Origin: Candidatus Omnitrophota bacterium
GTDB lineage: Bacteria > Omnitrophota > Gorgyraeia > B26-G9
Length of the DNA stretch: 11,751 nt
Assembly: GCA_003645745.1 (NCBI GenBank)
Contig: QNCH01000032.1
Location: 1-11,751 of the forward strand
Direction of reading: 5' to 3'
Numbering within the stretch: the first letter of the stretch is position 1; every line of letters starts with the position of its first letter. Position numbers and translations under genes: made by a program. Below are positions 1-6,543 of the stretch, piece by piece. The notes beneath the pieces are model-generated. The model worked only from the letters and a program-made list of their open reading frames with translations. It was not told the origin of the DNA and made no database searches.

Positions 1-46
1 AGTGCAGGGGAATGTCATAAAATTACAAACCAATTGCGTTTGAGTA
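1..46 (+). mobile_element. Right end of a MITE-like element with outward promoter
   Basis: The end ...CGTTTGAGTA (to 46) followed by TA (47-48) matches, inverted, the left end of the copy at 11591: 22 of the first 24 bases agree. Positions 1-29 match 11723-11751 in 25 of 29 bases, so both belong to the same half of one element. An ATTACA box (22-27), a 17-bp spacer and TATAAC (45-50) form a sigma70-like promoter pointing out of the element. The left part lies outside the window. No transposase is seen, so mobility is inferred from terminal inverted repeats and the TA boundary. Confidence 0.6.
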
Positions 47-197
47 TAACTATTTATTGAAAAATAATTATGGCAAAACATTTGTAAATTTGTATTATAA
101 ATACAGCCCGAACATAGCTGATTATATTAGACAGAGAAATTGGGCGAGAAGTGTAGCTAGGCTGCTGTTAGCGCCTATGGTTGAGATAACAAAGTAA
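47..197 (+). pseudogene. 5'-truncated CFI-box C-terminal domain remnant
   Basis: The frame ending at TAA (195-197) reads NYLLKNNYGKTFVNLYYKYS and then continues to the stop. It is closely similar, in both DNA and protein, to residues 542-590 of the secreted protein at 336-2108. Similarity continues past the stop codon into the shared motif AACGTAGGGG. There is no in-frame start: the reading frame runs back into the inserted element and meets TAA at 18-20. The CFI motif and everything upstream of it are missing from the window. The break is exactly at a TA in the codons for Asp-Asn, so this looks like the 3' tail of a gene cut by element insertion. The 5' part may lie upstream. Confidence 0.7.
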
Positions 198-205
198 ATT
201 ACAAC

Positions 206-304
206 GTAGGGGTTTGATTTATCAAACCCGTGATAATAATTTCATAATAATAATGAATTTAACAATCATCAAAATATAACGGGTATGATGAATCATGCCC
301 CTAC
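206..304. repeat. Two-hairpin repeat, copy A (99 bp)
   Basis: It is bounded by GTAGGGG (206-212) and CCCCTAC (298-304). Hairpin 1 is GGGTTTGATTTATCAAACCC (210-229) and hairpin 2 is GGGTATGATGAATCATGCCC (281-300, one G-T wobble pair); each has 9-bp arms and a 2-base loop. The AT-rich middle has no coding potential. It lies between the CFI-box remnant and the next gene, ending about 30 bp before that gene's start. Related copies are at 6369-6437 (inverted) and 8093-8269. Confidence 0.75.
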
Positions 305-335
305 AGATTGTAAATTAACAAATTAAAAAAATTTT

Positions 336-2108
336 ATGCGAAACAAAATCAAATCAAAATTAATGGTTAGTTTGTCTTGTGAAAATAGAAGTTTTTCACA
401 AAGAGCGAGCTTGTTTTTTAATTCGTTGTCGTCTGGAGTTTCCGTCGCTTTGTTTGTTTTATTTCTCGGAGTGGGAATTTTGGGGTTTGGGGGGAGCGCG
501 AGGGCAGAGGTTGATTTACCCTGGTTTACAACCTATGACTGTGCTGACTGGAATCAATATAGTGATCCTTTGGTGTGTGATGGGCTTAGCAAAGCTGGTG
601 GATGGATATGCGATCCTGGAGGGTTATATGAACAAATTACTGTGGATGCAAATTATTCTGGGGGAGCTGGTGGCAAAGGTCAAAGGCATTGGTTAGGTGA
701 TGGGAAAAATCAGAATTCAGGTGGAACACAGGTTACATTCAACACTCCCCAAACTGAAATATGGGTGAGGTTTTATGTTCGGTTTCAACAGGGATTTGAG
801 TGGGGGACTTATAAAGGCTATAAAATGTTGTATTTTGATTCAACAAATGAAGGTACTTGGTCCCCTTTTTATTTGCCGCTTTATAGTGATTCTATTTCAA
901 TTTATACTGGCAAGGGTAGTGCTGAGCATGTAGGTTGCTCAGGATGTAGCTGGACAACATATTCAATGTCTGATGGAAATTGGAATTGTGTGGAGATACA
1001 TATAAAAAGTGAGACAATTTCTAATAATGATGGTGTTCTTGAGATATGGATTAATGGAAATCGTGTTGCGAATCATACAGATGTCAATTTTGGTTTGATA
1101 AGTGTAAGTGATACCTTATCGGGGGTTTTGATAGGTAGCAATGCAGATTCTCCGCTTAATGGTCAATGTGCATATGTTGATTATGATGATATTGCAATTA
1201 GCAATACAGGATATATCGGACCAATTAGCGCGTCCGACACCACCACTCCCTTCCGCTCCAACCCCCAACCCGCTGGCACTCTAACCTCAGGAACAACTTC
1301 AATTACCATCTCATTGGACACGGATGAAACAGCTACTTGCAAATACGGGACGCTCGCGAGCGTCCTCTACGATGACATTCTCAATACTTTTTCATCCACA
1401 AATTCCACAACCCACTCACAAACAATCACAGGATTATCAGACGGAGAGACTAAAACATATTATGTAAGATGCCAAGACGAATTAAACAACGCAAACACAG
1501 ATGATTTTGAAATAAGTTTTTCTGTGGCAAACGCATCTTCTGACACAACTCCGCCTGTAAGAAGCAATGCTTTCCCCCAGGGCGAATTAGATGCTGATAC
1601 AATATTTCAAGATATAAGCTTAACGACAGATGAAGATGCAACTTGTAGATATTCTCCGATACAAGGTGCGAGTTATGCAAACATGACAAATTTTAGCGCA
1701 ACCACAGGCACAAATCACACAACCGAAGTAACAGGATTAGAAAACGGCCTTACATATAATTATTATGTAAAATGCAAAGATGAATTAGACAACACAAATC
1801 CAGATGATTTCGCGATTACATTCAGCGTAGCTGGTACACAGGGCACCAACAATAACACAAGCACAAGCAGCGGAGGCAGTGGGAGTTGTTTTATTGCCAC
1901 AGCAGCCTACGGCACGCTAATGGCAGAACAAGTGAAAATTTTAAGCAGGTTTAGAGATAACCATTTGTTGACAAATTATTGTGGAAAAATATTTGTAAAT
2001 TTGTATTATAAATACAGCCCGAAGATGGCAGATTATATTCGGCATAGTGATTGGGCGAGAAGTGTAGTCAGGCTGATGTTAAGTCCTTTGGTGAATTTAA
2101 TAAGATAA
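336..2108 (+). CDS. Secreted jelly-roll/FN3-like protein with CFI-box C-terminal domain
   Basis: A predicted exported, probably surface or extracellular protein of 590 residues. Residues 1-57 form a long signal peptide: basic start, hydrophobic core at about 34-53, likely cleavage after Ala-Arg-Ala57. Residues about 58-297 resemble a concanavalin-like jelly-roll of the polysaccharide lyase/LamG kind (WVRFYVRF, then DGVLEIWINGNRV); I cannot assign catalytic residues, so carbohydrate binding or cleavage is only possible. Two FN3-like repeats follow (about 301-398 and 403-500), sharing DE.ATC.Y, GL..G, YYV.C.DEL.N and DDF.I.FSVA. A Gly/Ser/Thr/Asn linker leads to CFIATAAYG at Cys518 and a 73-residue CFI-box domain. 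That domain is known as a putative C-terminal sorting signal with unknown machinery. No Shine-Dalgarno precedes ATG 336; ATG 363 is an alternative. Codon composition turns C-rich from about 1228. Confidence 0.85.
   Translation: MRNKIKSKLMVSLSCENRSFSQRASLFFNSLSSGVSVALFVLFLGVGILGFGGSARAEVDLPWFTTYDCADWNQYSDPLVCDGLSKAGGWICDPGGLYEQITVDANYSGGAGGKGQRHWLGDGKNQNSGGTQVTFNTPQTEIWVRFYVRFQQGFEWGTYKGYKMLYFDSTNEGTWSPFYLPLYSDSISIYTGKGSAEHVGCSGCSWTTYSMSDGNWNCVEIHIKSETISNNDGVLEIWINGNRVANHTDVNFGLISVSDTLSGVLIGSNADSPLNGQCAYVDYDDIAISNTGYIGPISASDTTTPFRSNPQPAGTLTSGTTSITISLDTDETATCKYGTLASVLYDDILNTFSSTNSTTHSQTITGLSDGETKTYYVRCQDELNNANTDDFEISFSVANASSDTTPPVRSNAFPQGELDADTIFQDISLTTDEDATCRYSPIQGASYANMTNFSATTGTNHTTEVTGLENGLTYNYYVKCKDELDNTNPDDFAITFSVAGTQGTNNNTSTSSGGSGSCFIATAAYGTLMAEQVKILSRFRDNHLLTNYCGKIFVNLYYKYSPKMADYIRHSDWARSVVRLMLSPLVNLIR
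1348..1365. repeat. Perfect 18-bp GC-rich palindrome inside coding sequence
   Basis: GGACGCTCGCGAGCGTCC is its own reverse complement and sits in frame in the first FN3-like repeat, encoding about Thr-Leu-Ala-Ser-Val-Leu. It is very GC-rich in an AT-rich window. The second FN3-like repeat has an unrelated, non-palindromic sequence at the same place and nearly the same length, so the palindrome appears to replace bases rather than add them. Confidence 0.6.
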
Positions 2109-2116
2109 ATTATAAC

Positions 2117-2141
2117 GTAGGGGCGAATCCCCGTATCCGCC
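2117..2141. repeat. Degenerate single-hairpin repeat
   Basis: GTAGGGG (2117-2123) opens a short imperfect hairpin, GGCGAAT pairing with ATCCGCC around CCCCGT. The preceding bases AACGTAGGGG are also found at 203-212, in both cases about 9 bp after the stop codon of a CFI-box reading frame. The repeat boundary therefore seems to have been duplicated together with the gene tail. It could act as a weak transcript end, but there is no T-tract. Confidence 0.45.
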
Positions 2142-2162
2142 TGAACAAGGATGATTGGTAAA

Positions 2163-2173
2163 TATACTCAAAC
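2163..2173 (-). repeat. Solo terminal end of the MITE-like family
   Basis: TATACTCAAAC is identical to the TA plus outer nine bases of the element end at 11589-11599. After that the sequence diverges (TTT instead of GTA), and no partner end is visible nearby. It is probably a decayed or deleted copy. Eleven bases in AT-rich DNA could also be chance. Confidence 0.3.
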
Positions 2174-2205
2174 TTTAAATAGCCATAAACTGTCGAGTGT
2201 CAGTA

Positions 2206-2239
2206 GATAGTTATTGACAAAACTATCGAGTTATGATAG
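2206..2239. promoter_or_regulatory. Operator-like dyad over the ATPase promoter
   Basis: GATAGTT (2206-2212) and AACTATC (2221-2227) are perfect 7-bp inverted arms separated by 8 bp that contain the TTGACA box. A third half-site, GATAG (2235-2239), pairs with CTATC (2223-2227) across the spacer and overlaps the -10 box. Protein binding here would block RNA polymerase. No regulator gene is adjacent, so the role is inferred. Confidence 0.4.
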
Positions 2240-2242
2240 ATT
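2214..2242 (+). promoter_or_regulatory. Strong sigma70-type promoter, probably giving a leaderless mRNA
   Basis: A perfect TTGACA (2214-2219), a 17-bp spacer and TAGATT (2237-2242) preceded by TG-A, an extended -10. The gene's ATG begins at 2249, seven bases after the -10 box, where transcription would be expected to start. There is no Shine-Dalgarno upstream, which fits a leaderless transcript. Confidence 0.6.
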
Positions 2243-2248
2243 GTTATT

Positions 2249-3520
2249 ATGAGAGAATTATTTTATCTTATCAACCCATGGTGGGAGAATAAAAAATTTG
2301 ACATTGGTATTATGCGCCAAAAATATCTTTCCCGCTTGATTAAATCCCTTAAGCATAAAAGGGCGGTTTTAGTGACAGGCTCAAGACGAGTGGGAAAAAC
2401 CACGCTTTTGAAGCAACTTATCAATCATTTGATTTTTGAGAGAAATATAAAACCGCGGCATATTTTATATGTATTGCTTGATCATCCTCGATTGGCAAAA
2501 GTTTCCCTTCTGGAAATAGTGACAAAATATAGAACAACGCATTTGCTTAGCCGAGCCCAGAAAATATATTTATTTTTCGATGAAGTGCAGTATATTAAAA
2601 ATTGGGAACAAGCGGTAAAGTCTTTGATTGATACGGAGAATGTGAAAGTATTTTTATCCGGTTCTGCCAGCGCTGAGATTTTTCAAAAGACCTCTTTTCT
2701 TACAGGAAGATATGAAAAAGTAAAAATAGATCCGCTTGATTTCAAGGAATTTTTGCAATTTAAGAATGTTTCTGTTTCTCCCATAGAGGATTATAAATAT
2801 GAAGCTTATTTGGAAAAATATTTAAAAGTTGGCGGTTATCCTGAGTATGTTTTGCAAAGAGATGACAGTTATTTTACCGATTTACTGGAAGCAATTATTT
2901 TCAAGGATATTGTTTATACGCATGGGATCAAAAATCCGGATATAGTTCGGGATTTGATCTTGCTTCTTTCTGATCGAAACGGACATCAAACAAGTTATAC
3001 TAAACTGAGCAAAATATTAAGCTTGAGTGTTGATACTACGAAAGAATATGTTACTTTTTTGAGGCAAACATTTATTGTGGAGGAAATAGAACGATTTTCT
3101 CGTTCCAGAAGCAAGAAAATATATTCCGCTAAAAAGTTTTACTTGCATGATGTTGGGCTTCTTCATGATTTGTCCAGCAAGTTTAATCTTGGCAGCGCGG
3201 TGGAAAATATCCTTTTTAAATTCCTTAGTGGGTTTTTCAAAACAAATTTTTATTACGAAAATCAAAAAGAGGTTGATTTTGTTTTTAAGAATAGGCAGGG
3301 AGACTTTGTTCTTGTAGAATCAAAATTTATCAGTTATGAAAAAAACATAGAAGAAAAAGATATAGAAACGATAATAAAAGTCGCTCAAGAGCTTAAGGCG
3401 AAAACAATATTTTTTATTACCAGGAATTTAAAGAAAAGAGAAAAAAGAGAAAAAATAATAATAAATTGGATCCCTCTACATAAACTTTTGCGTTCAGATT
3501 TTCCCCTTAGATGGGAATAG
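2249..3520 (+). CDS. AAA ATPase with C-terminal DUF4143 domain
   Basis: A 423-residue cytoplasmic ATPase of the AAA_14/DUF4143 type. The NPWW...F..GI.R.KYL start (9-27) is typical of this family and supports the ATG at 2249. Walker A is GSRRVGKT (44-51), Walker B ends in Asp111-Glu112 (LFFDEVQ), and FLSGSAS at 135-141 is the sensor strand. The LTGR segment that follows may hold an arginine finger. A winged-helix-like stretch leads to the C-terminal domain, where Glu319, EVD (341-343) and ESK (357-359) resemble the PD-(D/E)XK nuclease pattern; whether it cuts DNA is unknown for most members. Such genes are widespread, often mobile or toxin-like in distribution, and of undefined function. The gene stands alone, with its own promoter and an operator-like dyad, and an element inserted just behind it. 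Confidence 0.88.
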   Translation: MRELFYLINPWWENKKFDIGIMRQKYLSRLIKSLKHKRAVLVTGSRRVGKTTLLKQLINHLIFERNIKPRHILYVLLDHPRLAKVSLLEIVTKYRTTHLLSRAQKIYLFFDEVQYIKNWEQAVKSLIDTENVKVFLSGSASAEIFQKTSFLTGRYEKVKIDPLDFKEFLQFKNVSVSPIEDYKYEAYLEKYLKVGGYPEYVLQRDDSYFTDLLEAIIFKDIVYTHGIKNPDIVRDLILLLSDRNGHQTSYTKLSKILSLSVDTTKEYVTFLRQTFIVEEIERFSRSRSKKIYSAKKFYLHDVGLLHDLSSKFNLGSAVENILFKFLSGFFKTNFYYENQKEVDFVFKNRQGDFVLVESKFISYEKNIEEKDIETIIKVAQELKAKTIFFITRNLKKREKREKIIINWIPLHKLLRSDFPLRWE

Positions 3521-3526
3521 GATATA

Positions 3527-3593
3527 TCCTCAAACGTTCCAATATAGGGAACAGGGAAACGCTTAAATTTTACAAACCTATTACGTTTGAGTA
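3527..3593 (+). mobile_element. Short MITE-like element (67 bp) between TA dinucleotides
   Basis: It begins TCCTCAAACG (3527-3536) and ends CGTTTGAGTA (3584-3593), imperfect terminal inverted repeats, with TA at 3525-3526 and 3594-3595. The 63 bases 3535-3597 match the reverse complement of 11587-11649 with about seven differences. Compared with the longer copy at 11591 it lacks the central hairpin and opposite arm, so it looks like an internal-deletion derivative. It starts six bases after the ATPase stop codon and carries the promoter of the next gene. A TA target duplication would fit IS630/Tc1-type transposition, but no transposase is present. Confidence 0.65.
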
Positions 3594-3597
3594 TAAT
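3569..3597 (+). promoter_or_regulatory. Element-borne sigma70 promoter of the methyltransferase-MAF pair
   Basis: TTTACA (3569-3574), a 17-bp spacer and TATAAT (3592-3597), one base from full consensus. The -10 box is a hybrid: TA from the element end, TA from the target, AT from flanking DNA. Transcription would start near 3604, giving a leader of about 16 bases that includes AAAGG (3607-3611), eight bases before the ATG at 3620. Confidence 0.65.
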
Positions 3598-3619
3598 TAT
3601 TTATTGAAAGGCTGTTTGT

Positions 3620-4456
3620 ATGAGCACAAAAGAAGAAATTGATGATTTAATTAAAAGCAATATTTGCCGGCCTCAGGTGTATGGAATTATTCCGGAAAAC
3701 GCGGAAAAAATATTAGATTTTGGGTGTAATCAAGGTGCCCTACTTTTAAAACTGAAAAGAGATAAGCATTGCAAACAGCTTTATGGCGTGGAAATAAGAG
3801 AAGAGTACAGGCAAGTATTACAAAAATATCTTGACCACGCCTGGATTATGAACATGGAAGAGGAACATACGGAATTAGGCAAAGAGTTTGAAGGATTTTT
3901 TAATTATATTATTATGCATGACGTGGTAGAGCATCTTTATGACCCATGGTATGTGCTGGCTAAACTGCGTAAATATCTTTCTGAAAGCGGCAGGCTTATT
4001 TTAGTCGCGCCTAATATGCAATACTGGAAAATTTTTTATGAACTTTCTCAAGGCTGGTTTTTATATGGAGCTGAAGGCGGAATAATGAATGAAGAACATA
4101 TCCGCTGGTTCACCCACAACAGCTTAACAGAACTTGCGGCTCTTTCCGGGTTTGAAATTGAAAAGATGCAGTTGTTATTTCCGGATACCGTTGAACTTAA
4201 GATGAGTACAGAGCAGAACAAATGTCTGCAATTTCCGCTGGCAAAAAATTTAAAACCAGGCCAAATGTATATAACTTTGCATAATTTTAATGATCAAAAA
4301 AATGATCAACAGCTGTTTTTTGCGAATAAGATTATGCTGGTTTGTTCTCCTTCAGAAATGCCTGTAGATCCTGAACGGATTAAAGATAAAAGTTTAAATG
4401 TGAGAAGAAAAAAATTGCGCGATTTTTACAAAAATATAAAATTATTGAAAAGTTAA
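3620..4456 (+). CDS. Class I SAM-dependent methyltransferase
   Basis: A 278-residue soluble protein with a Rossmann-type methyltransferase fold in its first two thirds. Motif I is ILDFGCNQGALL (31-42), binding S-adenosylmethionine. An acidic residue ends strand 2 (Glu58, YGVE), and MHDVVEHLYDPW (99-110) is the usual Methyltransf_11/23 signature. GRLILVAPN (strand 5) and the EEHIRWFTHNSL segment follow. The last 80 residues or so are family-specific and may hold the acceptor site. The acceptor is not recognisable; the next gene, one base downstream, suggests a sugar or glycan precursor. AAAGG lies eight bases before the ATG. Expression would come from the promoter in the inserted element. Confidence 0.85.
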   Translation: MSTKEEIDDLIKSNICRPQVYGIIPENAEKILDFGCNQGALLLKLKRDKHCKQLYGVEIREEYRQVLQKYLDHAWIMNMEEEHTELGKEFEGFFNYIIMHDVVEHLYDPWYVLAKLRKYLSESGRLILVAPNMQYWKIFYELSQGWFLYGAEGGIMNEEHIRWFTHNSLTELAALSGFEIEKMQLLFPDTVELKMSTEQNKCLQFPLAKNLKPGQMYITLHNFNDQKNDQQLFFANKIMLVCSPSEMPVDPERIKDKSLNVRRKKLRDFYKNIKLLKS

Positions 4457-4457
4457 A

Positions 4458-6317
4458 ATGAATTTTTATCAGCAAAATATTTCTACATTAAAAAAATATC
4501 ATCCTAAAATAGCAGAAAAAGTGGAAACTGTTTCCGCGGATTATTGTCAGGATATTATTTATGCAAAAAATGGACAGCCTACATTAAAAATAAATAATAA
4601 ATTTTTGCATAGTTTTTATGATCCTATAAAAGAAGCACAGGATTTTATTGCTCAGCAGGAAATTGGGGATAAGGATAATCTATTTATTTTTGGTTTTGGT
4701 TTTGGTTATCATATTTTAGAACTTTTACGCAAAAATATTTTATTTAATTATTTGATTATTGTTGAGCCTGATTTGAAGCTATTTGTAACTGCTTTAAAAG
4801 TTTGTGATTTGCGGCCTGTTTTGCGAATAGAGCGGTTACGTTTTTTTATCGATGTATCTCCATTAGATATTTATGCCTGCTTAACACGCAGTTCCTTACT
4901 GCTTTTGTCTGCTAAAAGCGCGTTTGTGGAGCTTAATTCCGCAATACTTTTAAATAGAAGCTATTTTGAAGATTTAAGGAAGCGGATTTTAGACAGCATC
5001 AGGACAGATGCTTTTAGTATGCATACATTAACAAAATACCGGAGGCTTTTTATTTATAATGCTTCCCTGAATTTTACAGAAGCGATGAATTCTGCGGGAG
5101 TAAAAACGCTTTTTGATAAATTCAAAAATATGCCGGCAATTATTGTTTCTGCCGGGCCTTCTTTAGATAAAAATGTGGATTTACTCCATTCTGTTAAAGG
5201 CAAGGCTTTAATTTTATCTACAGATACTGCGTTTAAAATTTTACTTGCGCACAACATAAAGCCGGATCTTGTTTTTACTGCTGATTTATACGAAAAGAGC
5301 AGATTGCATTTTGAAGATGTTAGTGTCACAGATGTGCCTGTAGTATTTATGATGGACTCCTCATATACCTGTTTACAAACTTATCAAGGGCCTAGATTTG
5401 TGTGCGCGTGCGCTGGCCCATTTACTGAATGGATACACCGGATGATTGGAGATAAAGGCGTTATCTCTAAAGGAATGTGTGTGGCGCATTTTGTTTTTTT
5501 TGCAGCAGAAAAATTTGGCTGTGATCCTGTTATTTTTATTGGACAGGATTTATCCTTTCCCGGAGGGTTTACCCATGCCAGAGGCACAGGTTCTCGCGTG
5601 CCTGTAGAAGGTTATGAACGGACTACATTACCTGTACAAAGTTCTATTACCGGAGAAACATTATTAACTGACCCGCAAATGTATGTATATTTACAGGCAT
5701 TTGAAAAAATGGTTAAAAATTCTAAAAGGCTTTGCATTAACGCGACTCAAGGAGGAGTAGGCATAAAAGGCACAAAAGTAATGTATTTGCAGGATGTAAT
5801 CAGCCAATATTGCGGCTTAGAAATTCCGATAAGTAATATTATTGAGCAAGCGTGTTTAGAAACAGATACGCCTGATTTAAATCATATAAAAGAACAAGTC
5901 AAAGAACTGCAAGTTAAGGTGTTGAATTTGCATTCAGCATCATCTGAGATTATTAATATCCTTGCGCAAATCTTTAAATTATCTGAAAAAGAAGACGTGG
6001 ATAAAAAAAATATATCTTTACTTTTAGCGAAATTAAAAGAACCAGCGCGTATTATCAGGGGTGAAGAATATATTTTGCAAATTTTGCATACAGGAGTGTT
6101 TAAAGAATTAATGCAAATGGAACGTGAGTCTGAGGTTAATATGGAATTTTCCAAAGGCAAAAAAATTAATGATCTAGAGAAAGATTTTTCAGAGGATTTG
6201 GTTTTTCAGAAATCAATTAATCTAGAAGCTGTGTTTTTAAACCAATGCCTTGAAAAAATTTTGGAAAAGTTGGCGCAAGAAAAGTCACCAGTTACAAATA
6301 TAAAAAATATAAAATAG
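4458..6317 (+). CDS. DUF115/MAF-type protein (MptE-like fold), putative glycosyltransferase
   Basis: A 619-residue protein related to MAF proteins (motility-associated factors, pseudaminic/legionaminic acid transferases of flagellin) and to the 6-hydroxymethylpterin pyrophosphokinase MptE fold. The N-terminal part has a Rossmann-like start, FGFGFGY (78-84), then IIVEPD. The DUF115 core has SAGPSLD (231-237), STDTAFKILL, PDLVFTADLY (ending near 278) and IGQDLSFPGGFTHARG (361-376), the usual nucleotide-sugar region. The C-terminal third is helical and charged. It starts one base after the methyltransferase stop, so translation is probably coupled. I infer transfer of an acidic or modified sugar to a surface protein, with the methyltransferase modifying sugar or product. 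No flagellin or nonulosonate genes are in view, so flagellar assignment is unproven. Confidence 0.82.
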   Translation: MNFYQQNISTLKKYHPKIAEKVETVSADYCQDIIYAKNGQPTLKINNKFLHSFYDPIKEAQDFIAQQEIGDKDNLFIFGFGFGYHILELLRKNILFNYLIIVEPDLKLFVTALKVCDLRPVLRIERLRFFIDVSPLDIYACLTRSSLLLLSAKSAFVELNSAILLNRSYFEDLRKRILDSIRTDAFSMHTLTKYRRLFIYNASLNFTEAMNSAGVKTLFDKFKNMPAIIVSAGPSLDKNVDLLHSVKGKALILSTDTAFKILLAHNIKPDLVFTADLYEKSRLHFEDVSVTDVPVVFMMDSSYTCLQTYQGPRFVCACAGPFTEWIHRMIGDKGVISKGMCVAHFVFFAAEKFGCDPVIFIGQDLSFPGGFTHARGTGSRVPVEGYERTTLPVQSSITGETLLTDPQMYVYLQAFEKMVKNSKRLCINATQGGVGIKGTKVMYLQDVISQYCGLEIPISNIIEQACLETDTPDLNHIKEQVKELQVKVLNLHSASSEIINILAQIFKLSEKEDVDKKNISLLLAKLKEPARIIRGEEYILQILHTGVFKELMQMERESEVNMEFSKGKKINDLEKDFSEDLVFQKSINLEAVFLNQCLEKILEKLAQEKSPVTNIKNIK

Positions 6318-6368
6318 ACCCCCTGCATTATAAATTTCAATGTTGTTGCTATACTTTTTGTATACCCT

Positions 6369-6437
6369 GTATGGGCATGATTGATCATGCCTGGTATTGA
6401 TAATATTATTAGGGGGTTGATAAATCAAACCCCCTAC
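6369..6437. repeat. Two-hairpin repeat, copy B (69 bp, inverted)
   Basis: It is bounded by GTATGGG (6369-6375, one mismatch to GTAGGGG) and CCCCTAC (6431-6437). The GGCATGATTGATCATGCC hairpin (6374-6391) comes first and the GGGGGTTGAT/ATCAAACCCCC hairpin (6412-6434, one bulge) second, the reverse order of copies A and C. It lies about 50 bp after the MAF-type gene and could mark a transcript end, though there is no T-tract. Confidence 0.7.
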
Positions 6438-6509
6438 GAATGGTATTTGGCCTGCCCTGTTCCTGGTTTATTTGCCATGACACACCCAATATTAATCTTT
6501 GTAATCAGG

Positions 6510-6543
6510 TATAATTTATGTTATCTTTAATGATGAGGGGAGG
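6510..6543 (+). promoter_or_regulatory. -10 box and ribosome binding site that set the TolC-like start
   Basis: TATAAT (6510-6515) is a consensus -10 box, but no good -35 lies at the right distance. GGGGAGG (6537-6543) is the clearest Shine-Dalgarno in the window, four bases before ATG 6548 (AGGGG is seven bases away). An upstream in-frame ATG at 6518 lies only three bases after the -10 box and has no ribosome site, so it is rejected as the start. Confidence 0.5.

Noticed and set aside
206..304. Hairpin repeats as a CRISPR array
   Set aside because: There are only two different hairpins per unit, no regular spacing of identical repeats, and no cas genes.
379..696. 105-residue + strand frame overlapping the secreted protein
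   Set aside because: It is out of frame with a gene that has a clear signal peptide and domains; no motif supports it.
2249..3520. ATPase plus element as a defence system
   Set aside because: DUF4143 ATPases occur alone in many genomes; no partner nuclease, toxin or sensor gene is adjacent to support a defence role.
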